From assembly GCA_905214735.1 (NCBI GenBank), contig CAJMNI010000019.1, forward strand, positions 1-40,435: a stretch of 40,435 nucleotides of DNA, written 5' to 3'. The notes beneath the pieces are model-generated. The model did no database searches, was not told where the DNA came from, and saw only the letters and a list, made by a program, of their open reading frames with translations. This document shows positions 25,434 to 32,762 of this stretch, piece after piece (the first letter of the stretch is position 1; each line of letters begins with the position of its first letter). This DNA is from an uncultured bacterium. Lineage in GTDB: Bacteria > Bacteroidota > Bacteroidia > Bacteroidales > Muribaculaceae. The position numbers were made by a program, and so were the translations under genes.

Positions 25434-26906
25434 TTATTCTGTTTCTTTCTCTTCCGATTTTCTCACCATCCTCACCACGTTCTCCACATGGTGGGTGTGG
25501 GGGAACATGTCGACGGGCTGCACGTCGGTGACGCGGTATTTGGCGTCGAGCAGCGCTATGTCGCGCGCCTGGGTCGCCGGATTGCAGCTCACGTAGACGA
25601 GCACGTCGGGCTCGGCGTTGAGAATCACCTTCACCACATCCTCATGCATTCCGGCCCGCGGCGGGTCGATGATCATCACGTCGGGACGACCGTGCTCGGC
25701 GATAAATCCATCGGTCAGCACATCTTTCATGTCGCCTGCGAAAAAGAGGGTATTCTCGATTCCGTTGGCCGCTGAATTCACCCGCGCATCCTTTATGGCC
25801 TCTTCCACATATTCGATGCCGACCACCTTGCGGGCGCCGCGCGCCACGAAGTTGGCTATCGTGCCCGTGCCGGTATAGAGGTCGTAGACAAGCGGACGCT
25901 CATCTTCCGGAACGTCGCGGTCGAGGCCGGCGAAGCTGCGGGCCACCTTATAGAGCCGGTAGGCCTGCTCAGAGTTGGTCTGATAGAATGACTTCGCGTT
26001 TATGCGGAATTTCAGTCCCTCCATCTCCTCTTCTATATATTCGGCTCCCTTGTCGACAATGATCTCCTGATCGGAGATGGTGTCGTTCGCCTTCAGGTTA
26101 ACCACATGCAGAAGCGATGTGATCTGAGGGAAACGCCCGGCTATCGCCTCGGTCATCTCCTTGATTTTCTCTGCGTCGTCTTCGCCATAGACCATGCAGA
26201 CCATCGTCTGGCCGGTAGAGGCGATGCGGATCATGACAGTGCGGAGCAGTCCCCGGTTTTCGCGGATGTTATAGAACGTCATTCCGCGGCGCTCGGCCTC
26301 GTCGTAGATGAAATTCCTGATTTCGTTGCCGAGATCATCCTGCAGAAGACACTCCTCTATGTGGAGCACCTTGTCGAAAGAGCCGGGGATGTGGAAGCCG
26401 AGTGCGTTGGGCGAGCCTTCGAATTCGGCCCCCGACCGCACCTCTTCCCATGTGCGCCATTTCTTGTCGGAAAAGGTATACTCCATCTTGTTGCGATAGT
26501 GCCAGATTCGGTCCGAGCCGAGAGTCGGCATGATCACCGGAAGCTCCACCTTTGCGATTCGGGTAAGGGCGTCTTCCACCTGCTGTCTTTTCCAGCGGAG
26601 CTGTTCCCCGTAAGGGAGATGTTGCCATTTGCAGCCTCCGCAGATCGTGAAATGGCGGCAGGAAGGCTCTTCGCGAACCTCCGACGGCTTCACCAGCCGG
26701 GTGATATGCCCTTCGGCGAATGAGTGTTTCTTGCGGTCAACCTGGATGTCGGCTATGTCGCCCGGCGCCCCGAAGGGCACGAAAAGCACAATTTTCGACT
26801 CGTCGCCGGGATGAAGCTGCACTCTTGCCAGCGACTTACCTTCGGCTGCAATGCCTGTAATTTCTATATCCTTAAGCTCGGGGAGCGGTTTCTTTTTCCT
26901 TGCCAT
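25434..26906 (-). CDS. rlmD: 23S rRNA (uracil-C5)-methyltransferase RlmD-like
   Basis: This 490-residue enzyme has an N-terminal TRAM domain (about 10-72), an iron-sulfur cluster motif CRHFTICGGC (C83, C89, C92) and a C-terminal SAM methyltransferase core. Seen there: YDLYTGTGTIANFVA (motif I), DPPRAGMHEDV (motif IV), and the catalytic nucleophile C441 in VSCNPATQARD with E475 in HHVENVV. It methylates a uracil of 23S rRNA; assignment to U1939 against the RumB or TrmA sites is by overall layout. It has a promoter in the region divergent from ppdK. Confidence 0.92.
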   Translation of the reverse strand: MARKKKPLPELKDIEITGIAAEGKSLARVQLHPGDESKIVLFVPFGAPGDIADIQVDRKKHSFAEGHITRLVKPSEVREEPSCRHFTICGGCKWQHLPYGEQLRWKRQQVEDALTRIAKVELPVIMPTLGSDRIWHYRNKMEYTFSDKKWRTWEEVRSGAEFEGSPNALGFHIPGSFDKVLHIEECLLQDDLGNEIRNFIYDEAERRGMTFYNIRENRGLLRTVMIRIASTGQTMVCMVYGEDDAEKIKEMTEAIAGRFPQITSLLHVVNLKANDTISDQEIIVDKGAEYIEEEMEGLKFRINAKSFYQTNSEQAYRLYKVARSFAGLDRDVPEDERPLVYDLYTGTGTIANFVARGARKVVGIEYVEEAIKDARVNSAANGIENTLFFAGDMKDVLTDGFIAEHGRPDVMIIDPPRAGMHEDVVKVILNAEPDVLVYVSCNPATQARDIALLDAKYRVTDVQPVDMFPHTHHVENVVRMVRKSEEKETE

Positions 26907-26932
26907 TGATATGGGTTTGCTATTTTTTGGGG

Positions 26933-26940
26933 CAAAATTA
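26933..26940 (-). promoter_or_regulatory. -7 element for rlmD
   Basis: TAATTTTG on the minus strand matches TAnnTTTG and leaves a leader of about 20 nt. No clear -33 is seen. Confidence 0.45.
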
Positions 26941-26962
26941 CAAAATGTTGGGGAAAAATTAT

Positions 26963-26970
26963 TAAATTTG
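26963..26970 (+). promoter_or_regulatory. -7 element for the ppdK transcript
   Basis: TAAATTTG matches TAnnTTTG. It is the best candidate upstream of ppdK and gives a leader of about 250 nt that contains the triple repeat at 27090-27166. Confidence 0.45.
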
Positions 26971-27089
26971 CGGTTACAATTAAAAAATAAAGCGAATTTA
27001 CATGATCTCCGTTTTGAGTTTGCCGTTTTTTAATTGACTCGACATGCATGGCTGTCAGAACTTGACGGCGTCTCCTTGCGTTAATCTTT

Positions 27090-27166
27090 AAGGAGCCGCA
27101 ATGTCGCGGCCTGCAAAAGGAGCCGCATTTTCGCGGCCTGAAAAGGAGCCTTCATGTCGCGGCCTG
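27090..27166 (+). repeat. Three tandem 24-nt repeats in the ppdK leader
   Basis: Copies lie at 27090-27113, 27117-27140 and 27143-27166, each beginning AAGGAGCC and ending TCGCGGCCTG. Copies 1 and 2 contain the arms GCCGC and GCGGC and can fold into small hairpins; copy 3 has lost part of the left arm. In copies 1 and 3 AAGGAG stands five bases before an ATG, an ideal ribosome-binding arrangement that is rare in Bacteroidetes. Apart from these repeats and the two promoters, nothing else is evident in 26907-27227. Confidence 0.8.
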
Positions 27167-27196
27167 ATAGAATTTAATGAACCAACCCAATTCTGA
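27101..27196 (+). CDS. Possible 31-residue leader peptide upstream of ppdK
   Basis: An ATG at 27101, five bases after AAGGAG, opens a frame that reads MSRPAKGAAFSRPEKEPS and continues to a TGA at 27194-27196, 31 nt before the ppdK ATG. The frame runs across all three repeats. A second SD-plus-ATG in repeat 3 (ATG 27154) would give only MSRPDRI. It may be a translated leader or only a by-product of the repeats. Confidence 0.25.
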   Translation: MSRPAKGAAFSRPEKEPSCRGLIEFNEPTQF

Positions 27197-27227
27197 ACAT
27201 AAATATTTATTAATCAAATAAAGCTCT

Positions 27228-29945
27228 ATGGCAAAAAAAATTTATACTTTCGGTGATGGCAAAGCCGAAGGTACAGCCGAGATGAGGAATCTTCTCGGAG
27301 GCAAGGGAGCCAATCTTGCTGAAATGAACTTACTGGGGATGCCCGTTCCCCCCGGCTTCACTATCACTACCGAAGTCTGCACAGAATATACACAGCTCGG
27401 ACGCGACGCCGTTGTCGCCGACATCAAGAGCGATGTTGAAAAAGCAATCAACCATATCGAAACCCTCACGGGCAAGAAATTCGACGATCCTTCCAACCCC
27501 CTTCTCGTTTCCGTTCGCTCCGGCGCCCGCGCATCGATGCCCGGCATGATGGACACCGTGCTCAACCTCGGCATGAACAACGCCACGGTGGAGACTATGG
27601 CCGAGAAGAGCGGCAACCCCCGTTTCGCATGGGACAGCTACCGCCGCTTCGTCCAGATGTATGGCGACGTGGTGCTCGGCATGAAGCCGAAGAGCAAAAC
27701 CGATATCGATCCCTTCGAGGCCATCATGGACCAGGTGAAGGAAGAGAAAGGCGTGAAATTCGACAACGAGCTCGAAGTCGACGACCTCAAGGAGCTCGTG
27801 AAGCGTTTCAAGGCAGCCGTTAAGGAATACACCGGCAAAGACTTCCCCGAATCGGCTTGGGAACAGCTCTGGGGCGGTATCTGCGCAGTGTTCGACAGCT
27901 GGATGAACGAACGCGCCATCATCTATCGCCGCATGAACCAGATCCCCGAGGAATGGGGAACAGCCGTCAACGTTCAGGCAATGGTTTACGGCAACATGGG
28001 CAACAATTCCGCTACGGGCGTGGCATTCAGCCGCGACGCCGCCACAGGTGAAAACCTCTTCAACGGCGAGTATCTGATCAACGCCCAGGGTGAAGACGTT
28101 GTGGCCGGTGTCCGCACTCCGCAGCAGATCACTATCGAAGGCTCGCGCCGCTGGGCTGCCCTCCAGGGCATCAGCGAGGAGCAGCGCGCTTCGCAATATC
28201 CCTCCCTCCAGGAATCGATGCCTCTCCTCGCCCAGGAGCTCATCGACATCGCCCACAAACTTGAAGACCACTACCGCGACATGCAGGATATGGAGTTCAC
28301 CATCCAGGACGGCAAGCTCTGGATGCTCCAGACCCGTAACGGCAAGCGCACAGGCGCCGCTATGGTCCGCATCGCCATGGATCTTCTCCGCGACGGCATG
28401 ATCGACGAGAAGACTGTTCTCCTCCGCATGGAACCCCAGAAACTCGACGAGCTTCTCCACCCCGTCTTCGACAAGGCCGCTCTTAAGAAAGCTGTGGTCG
28501 TGGCCAAAGGTCTCCCCGCATCTCCGGTCGCAGCTACAGGCCAGATCGTGTTCCAGGCCGACGAAGCCGAGGCATGGGCTGAGAAGAAGAAGAAAGTCGT
28601 TCTCGTCCGCATCGAGACTTCTCCCGAAGACCTCCGCGGAATGGCAGTTGCCCAGGGCATCCTCACGATGCGCGGCGGTATGACATCCCACGCAGCCGTT
28701 GTGGCTCGAGGCATGGGCAAATGCTGCGTTTCCGGCGCAGGCGACATTCAGGTGGACTATGTTGAGAAAACCGTGAAGATGGGTGGAAAAGTCTTCAAAG
28801 AAGGCGACTGGATCTCCCTCAACGGTTCGACGGGCGACGTTTACGAAGGTCAGGTCCAGACCACAGAGCCCGAGCTCGACGGCGACTTCGGCGCTATCAT
28901 GGACCTCGCAGCCAAATACACCAAGACTCTCGTTCGCACCAACGCCGACTCTCCGCGCGACGCCAAGCAGGCCCGCAGCTTCGGCGCCCAGGGTATCGGC
29001 CTCTGCCGCACTGAGCACATGTTCTTCGAAGGCGACCGCATCAAGTCGGTTCGCGAGATGATTCTCGCAAGCGACGAGGAAGGACGCCGCGAGGCTCTCG
29101 CCAAGCTCCTCCCGATGCAGCGCAGCGACTTCGAGGGTATTTTCGAAGCTATGGACGGCTTCGGAGTTACGGTTCGTCTTCTCGATCCGCCGCTCCATGA
29201 GTTCGTGCCTCATCAGACGGCCACTCAGAAGGAGCTCGCCGACGAGATGGATCTCACACTCGCCCAGGTAAAGGCTAAGGTCGACGAACTCGCCGAGTTC
29301 AACCCGATGCTCGGTCACCGCGGCTGCCGTCTCGGCATCACATATCCCGAGATCACGGAAATGCAAACGCGCGCCATCATCGAGGCCGCCCTCAACTGCA
29401 AGGCAAAAGGCATCGAAGTTCATCCCGAGATCATGGTGCCCCTCGTCGGTTCGCTCAAGGAGCTCCAGAACCAGGCCGAGGTGATCAATGTCACCGCCAA
29501 CAAGGTCTTCGCAGAGCGCAACGACATGATCGGTTATAAGATCGGTACGATGATCGAGGTGCCCCGCGCAGCACTCACAGCTAATCAGATCGCCGAGGTT
29601 GCAGACTTCTTCTCGTTCGGCACAAACGACCTCACCCAGATGACATTCGGATTCAGCCGCGACGACGCGCCCAAGTTCCTCAAATTCTACAAGGAACACG
29701 GAGTGATCAAGGTAGATCCGTTTGAGGTTCTCGACCAGGAGGGCGTAGGCCAGCTCGTTGAGATGGGCGTCAAGAAAGGACGTTCCACCAAACCCGAGCT
29801 CAAGGTCGGCATCTGCGGCGAACACGGAGGCGAACCCAGCAGCGTGAAATTCTGCGCCAAACTCGGCATGAACTATGTCAGCTGCTCACCCTTCCGCGTG
29901 CCCATCGCCCGCGTAGCAGCGGCGCAGGCTGCCATCGAAGACTAA
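27228..29945 (+). CDS. ppdK: Pyruvate, phosphate dikinase
   Basis: This 905-residue enzyme interconverts pyruvate, ATP and phosphate with phosphoenolpyruvate, AMP and pyrophosphate. The N-terminal nucleotide-binding domain shows FGDGKAEGTAEMRNLLGGKG and SVRSGARASMPGMMDT. The central swivelling domain carries the phosphorylated histidine H488 in GGMTSHAAVVARG. The C-terminal PEP-binding barrel holds GLCRTEHMFF, NPMLGHRGCRL and the catalytic cysteine C863 in GICGEHGGEP. The length is normal. Codon use is strongly C-ending and uniform, as in a highly expressed gene. It is monocistronic behind a long repeat-bearing leader and next to the boundary of the mobile element. In Bacteroidales it can run in the glycolytic or gluconeogenic direction. 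Confidence 0.97.
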   Translation: MAKKIYTFGDGKAEGTAEMRNLLGGKGANLAEMNLLGMPVPPGFTITTEVCTEYTQLGRDAVVADIKSDVEKAINHIETLTGKKFDDPSNPLLVSVRSGARASMPGMMDTVLNLGMNNATVETMAEKSGNPRFAWDSYRRFVQMYGDVVLGMKPKSKTDIDPFEAIMDQVKEEKGVKFDNELEVDDLKELVKRFKAAVKEYTGKDFPESAWEQLWGGICAVFDSWMNERAIIYRRMNQIPEEWGTAVNVQAMVYGNMGNNSATGVAFSRDAATGENLFNGEYLINAQGEDVVAGVRTPQQITIEGSRRWAALQGISEEQRASQYPSLQESMPLLAQELIDIAHKLEDHYRDMQDMEFTIQDGKLWMLQTRNGKRTGAAMVRIAMDLLRDGMIDEKTVLLRMEPQKLDELLHPVFDKAALKKAVVVAKGLPASPVAATGQIVFQADEAEAWAEKKKKVVLVRIETSPEDLRGMAVAQGILTMRGGMTSHAAVVARGMGKCCVSGAGDIQVDYVEKTVKMGGKVFKEGDWISLNGSTGDVYEGQVQTTEPELDGDFGAIMDLAAKYTKTLVRTNADSPRDAKQARSFGAQGIGLCRTEHMFFEGDRIKSVREMILASDEEGRREALAKLLPMQRSDFEGIFEAMDGFGVTVRLLDPPLHEFVPHQTATQKELADEMDLTLAQVKAKVDELAEFNPMLGHRGCRLGITYPEITEMQTRAIIEAALNCKAKGIEVHPEIMVPLVGSLKELQNQAEVINVTANKVFAERNDMIGYKIGTMIEVPRAALTANQIAEVADFFSFGTNDLTQMTFGFSRDDAPKFLKFYKEHGVIKVDPFEVLDQEGVGQLVEMGVKKGRSTKPELKVGICGEHGGEPSSVKFCAKLGMNYVSCSPFRVPIARVAAAQAAIED

Positions 29946-29969
29946 GAGATAACCCCTTATTATAAGTTA

Positions 29970-30018
29970 CTTAGGCGGTAAGCCCTCTAACACAGAGGCT
30001 TATCGCCTAAGGTATTTT
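29970..30018 (+). terminator. Hairpin terminator after ppdK, near the element boundary
   Basis: A 14-bp stem with one G-T pair (29970-29983 with 29998-30011) is extended by an inner CTCT/AGAG. It is followed by a weak T-stretch (TATTTT). The hairpin probably ends the ppdK message. It also lies where the left attachment site of the element must be. Confidence 0.6.
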
Positions 30019-30067
30019 AAGACGATATGTGCATTTGAACACGATAGTTTGTACTAATGAACGGAAA

Positions 30068-30120
30068 TGTTGTCTAAAATCCATACTAATTTCAGAGGGT
30101 TGTTGTCTATGTGTTGTCTA
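30068..30120 (+). repeat. Three TGTTGTCTA sites upstream of the integrase
   Basis: The 9-mer TGTTGTCTA occurs at 30068-30076, 30101-30109 and 30112-30120, all in the same direction, 33 and 11 bp apart (starts). Short direct repeats beside a tyrosine recombinase gene are typical of arm-type integrase sites or of operators controlling it. The rest of 29946-30161 holds only the ppdK terminator. Confidence 0.6.
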
Positions 30121-30161
30121 TTCGTAAACCAATGATAAACAAACAATAACATAAAATTTCT

Positions 30162-31652
30162 ATGGCTACATTCAAAGCAGTTGTCAGACGGCCTCGTGCG
30201 GATGGTTTCTACTCGGTCTATATCCGCGTGACACACCGCCGTCAGACCCTGTTCATCAAGACCGACAAGATGCTCACCAAACGTGAGCTGACCCGCAAAG
30301 GTGAGATTGCTGACGCTTTCGTGTTGCAGTTCTGCACACAGAAAATTCTGGAATACCAAGAGCGACTGAACCGGCATGACATAGCGCAGTGGACCGGCGC
30401 ACAGGTGGTAGAGTTTCTGACAACTCCCGATGAAGTTATCTCCTTCTCGGACTATGGCCGCAAGCATATTGACCGCATGATAGACCGCGGACAGGAGCGC
30501 AATGCCAAGAATTATCAATTGGCCCTTCAGCACATGGAGCGATACTTCGGCACTACGCAGGTGAAGTTCGCGCAGCTCACCTCGGTGAACGTCAACAAGT
30601 GGATAGCCACATTGAGCGGCACGGCGAGGGCGAAGGAGATGTACCCGGTGTGCATCCGTCAGATATTCCGTGCTGCCATTGACGAGCTGAACGACTATGA
30701 CAACGGCATCCTCCGCATCAAGACCAACCCGTGGGGCAAAGTGAAGATACCCGCCGCCGACCGCCCGAACAAGAAGGCCATCACCGCCGAGGCTTGCAGG
30801 GCGTTTTTCGCCGCACCTCTGCCCGAGACACGGATGATAGACCCGTTGCCGGAACTTGGCCGAGATGTGGCGATGATGGTGTTGTGTCTGGCCGGCATGA
30901 ACACGGTTGACATCTTCAACCTGCGCAAGGAGGACTACCACGGAGGCATCATCCACTACAAGCGGGCAAAGACAACGAGGCTGCGCAACGATGACGCCTA
31001 CATCGAGATGAGAGTGCCGGAGGTCATAAAGCCGCTGTTTGAGAAATACAGGGCAGGTGAACATACAGACCGGCTGTTCAGATTCTGCGATAGGTTTTCA
31101 TCATCGGACAGTTTTGGCTCCAATGTGAACACAGGCATTAAGCAAATCTGTAAGTCAATGGGAATGCCACAGGAACGTTGGTATTGTGTCTACACATTCC
31201 GCCACACATGGGCGACAACGGCGCAGAACGATTGTGGCGCGACAATGGCCGAGGTTGGATTTGCCATGAACCACTCGCACCGGCAGTCGGTGACGCGCGG
31301 TTACGTGATACCCGACTTCACCCCGGCATGGGAATTGAACGAGCGGGTTATTGATTTTATTCTGTTCAGCGATGCAACCTCACGGCGCATGGAGCGTGAG
31401 CAGCCAAAGGAAGAAGGGCTGTTCCGTCTCTCATCGAAGATGCTCATCCGCGCGGCGGCATTTTTCCAAGGCAAGTGTTTGGCCAATTTTGAGGACATTG
31501 GCTATTCCAACATCGAGGAGGTTACACAGGCGTTGGTTACTCAATTCCCTGCTGACATTCCAGACCGCTCGATGGTGCAGTTCAAGATTGTCAACTGCGA
31601 CAACGGCAAGGTCTATGTTTACGAACACCAGAAGGGCAAGGGTTTCAAATGA
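30162..31652 (+). CDS. Tyrosine recombinase / phage-type integrase
   Basis: This 496-residue protein has an N-terminal arm-binding region (MATFKAVVRRPRADGFYSVY), a SAM-like core-binding domain (about 90-210) and a catalytic domain (about 215-400). The catalytic tyrosine is Y381 in TRGYVIPDF; R347 and H348 lie in YTFRHTWATTA, and H371 in MNHSH. The first catalytic arginine is replaced by asparagine (N247 in LAGMNTVDIFNLRKEDY), and the HxxR histidine is a tyrosine. Such changes recur in Bacteroidetes integrases of the IntDOT type. A C-terminal extension of about 95 residues after the tyrosine is unusual. It should integrate and excise the element. Confidence 0.92.
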   Translation: MATFKAVVRRPRADGFYSVYIRVTHRRQTLFIKTDKMLTKRELTRKGEIADAFVLQFCTQKILEYQERLNRHDIAQWTGAQVVEFLTTPDEVISFSDYGRKHIDRMIDRGQERNAKNYQLALQHMERYFGTTQVKFAQLTSVNVNKWIATLSGTARAKEMYPVCIRQIFRAAIDELNDYDNGILRIKTNPWGKVKIPAADRPNKKAITAEACRAFFAAPLPETRMIDPLPELGRDVAMMVLCLAGMNTVDIFNLRKEDYHGGIIHYKRAKTTRLRNDDAYIEMRVPEVIKPLFEKYRAGEHTDRLFRFCDRFSSSDSFGSNVNTGIKQICKSMGMPQERWYCVYTFRHTWATTAQNDCGATMAEVGFAMNHSHRQSVTRGYVIPDFTPAWELNERVIDFILFSDATSRRMEREQPKEEGLFRLSSKMLIRAAAFFQGKCLANFEDIGYSNIEEVTQALVTQFPADIPDRSMVQFKIVNCDNGKVYVYEHQKGKGFK

Positions 31653-31823
31653 CCTTTTGCCCGGCTCCGCGAATATGGCTCAAGGGTCATGCTTCGGCAT
31701 GGCTCTTTTTCTTTTTCGCGCAACTTTTTCTTTTTCTCTCTCCGGCATCTAAGGAAATCGGCGAAGCCCAAAAAAGAAAAATTTTCCTCACGCGTGTGTA
31801 CGTACGCGCGCGGCGACGAGATT

Positions 31824-31879
31824 AATAACTCGTTAGAGTTATTTTTTCTTTTATAGAAATACGTTAGTATTTCTTTTTA
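31824..31879 (+). terminator. Two tandem hairpin terminators with GTTA loops
   Basis: Stem 1 pairs 31824-31831 with 31836-31843, and stem 2 pairs 31855-31862 with 31867-31874. Both have 8 perfect bp, the loop GTTA, and a T-run directly after. They probably insulate downstream genes from integrase transcription. Confidence 0.75.
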
Positions 31880-31902
31880 TCAAAAGAAAGGTTTCGGAAG
31901 AA

Positions 31903-32014
31903 ATGCCCTTTTCTTCGGAAGTTTTCGGAAGAAATAGCAATAACTTCCGAAAGAATGTGCTTAACTTCGGAAGAAATGAGGATAACTTCGGAAGTTATTG
32001 CCATAAATGGGTAA
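31903..32014 (+). pseudogene. Probable decayed duplicate of the heptad-repeat gene
   Basis: Like the intact copy, it begins ATGCCCTTT. The distance from that ATG to the first repeat (22 bp against 12) puts the repeats out of frame. In the repeat frame it would read SEEIAIT, SERMCLT, SEEMRIT, SEVIAIN, then G and a stop at 32012-32014, but no start codon leads into it. A minus-strand frame across the same DNA also yields heptads and is treated as a shadow. Confidence 0.4.
31914..32001 (+). repeat. 21-bp tandem repeat array, copy A
   Basis: Units of 21 bp with the pattern TTCGGAAGAAAT plus nine variable bases, usually ending AAC, run from about 31924. A truncated unit precedes them at 31914. 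Positions 31923-31977 are identical to 32125-32179 (55 bp). Confidence 0.8.
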
Positions 32015-32114
32015 GGAATTTTGACCGAAAATTGCCCGAAAACAGCCATTTTTGAGGGGTAAAAATGACCCCTATTTTTCGTGTTTTCATCATAAAAAAT
32101 CAAAAAGGGAATTT

Positions 32115-32309
32115 ATGCCCTTTATTTCGGAAGAAATAGCAATAACTTCCGAAAGAATGTGCTTAACTTCGGAAGAAATAATAATTATTGGGGAAGAAAT
32201 GCCGCAAACTTCGGAAGAAACACCTATTATTGGGGAAGAAATGGGTATAAATGGGGAAGAAATTCCGAGAATGAATAATGCCGAGCTGCGAGGCCCGGCA
32301 CGGTTCTAA
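32115..32309 (+). CDS. Small heptad-repeat protein of unknown function
   Basis: This is a 64-residue frame starting ATG 32115 with AAGGGA six bases upstream. After MPFI it consists of seven perfect seven-residue repeats: SEEIAIT, SERMCLT, SEEIIII, GEEMPQT, SEETPII, GEEMGIN, GEEIPRM. The tail NNAELRGPARF follows. The pattern [SG]-E-E-[IM]-x-x-x could form an acidic amphipathic helix or coiled coil. No family is recognised. The frame may instead be a by-product of DNA repeats that serve as protein-binding sites, since the period is one helical turn times two (21 bp). It is convergent with the next gene. Confidence 0.4.
   Translation: MPFISEEIAITSERMCLTSEEIIIIGEEMPQTSEETPIIGEEMGINGEEIPRMNNAELRGPARF
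32125..32272 (+). repeat. 21-bp tandem repeat array, copy B
   Basis: Seven 21-bp units share GGAAGAAAT, and every second or third unit begins TTGGGGAAG or AATGGGGAAG in place of TTCGGAAG. The array is translated as seven heptads by the small gene at 32115-32309. The first 55 bp duplicate part of copy A, 202 bp to the left. Confidence 0.8.
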
Positions 32310-32335
32310 AAGTAGAGAAAAATAGACGGCAGCGA

Positions 32336-32737
32336 TTAGTTGTCGTTGTCAGCGGCGAGGTCTTTAAGACGCTGCTCTATCGTGGTGGTGATTTCGCCGG
32401 CCAACGACACCTCCGCTGATACGGATTGCATCTGCGGCGTATGATAGCGCAGCAGCTTCTCCTGTATCGTGGCGCGGTCCTTCGGCTCCATCATCATCAT
32501 ATCTATGTCGAAATCGGAAATGACGAGCGGATTGCCGTCAGCGTCTGCCAACACGACCGTGTTATACACTACTCCTTCTTTATCTCTGAACTCGATGGTG
32601 CGCGGTGAGCCGTCCATGTTTGTCTGTGGCTTCGGCTCAAAATACGCAGTCGAGTGAGCGCGCAGTTGCTCTTTGAGCGGGTTGGGTTTGTTGGGTGTGC
32701 CTTTCTGACGGCCACCTGTTTTTCTTCCTTGTGCCAT
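32336..32737 (-). CDS. Small phage protein with GGRQKGTPNK motif (small-terminase-like)
   Basis: This 133-residue protein has a basic N-terminus, GRKTGGRQKGTPNKPNPLKEQL, the motif seen at the start of many phage DUF5681-like and small-terminase-associated proteins. The C-terminal half has DRATIQEKLLRYHTPQMQSVSAEV, the other recurrent part of such proteins, then a polar end (AADNDN). It probably binds DNA. A packaging role is inferred; no large terminase is in view. It is encoded alone on the minus strand, back-to-back with the virion-like operon and sharing the dyad promoter at 32763-32786. It could also regulate that promoter. Confidence 0.6.
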   Translation of the reverse strand: MAQGRKTGGRQKGTPNKPNPLKEQLRAHSTAYFEPKPQTNMDGSPRTIEFRDKEGVVYNTVVLADADGNPLVISDFDIDMMMMEPKDRATIQEKLLRYHTPQMQSVSAEVSLAGEITTTIEQRLKDLAADNDN

Positions 32738-32762
32738 GTGACTAATAAGTTAAAGATGTGAT

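Noticed and set aside
27330..29825. 831-codon open frame on the minus strand opposite ppdK
   Set aside because: It is an antisense shadow produced by the C-rich third codon positions of ppdK; its sequence has no domain pattern and ppdK is unmistakable.
30054..31064. 336-codon minus-strand frame opposite the integrase
   Set aside because: The integrase catalytic motifs on the plus strand explain the region, and the antisense frame crosses its promoter area.
32055..32073. AGGGGT/ACCCCT hairpin between the two repeat arrays as a terminator
   Set aside because: The stem is only 6 bp and its T-run is interrupted. It could help end transcripts from copy A but is not convincing.
31864..32103. Minus-strand frame with heptads such as TSEVILI, SSEVKHI, LSEVIAI
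   Set aside because: The 21-bp unit gives heptads on both strands. The plus-strand copy has a ribosome site and a shared ATGCCCTTT start, so the minus frame is more likely a shadow.
30068..32280. Possible CRISPR array from the short repeats
   Set aside because: The 21-bp units are directly adjacent without unique spacers, the TGTTGTCTA sites are only 9 bp, and no cas gene is present.
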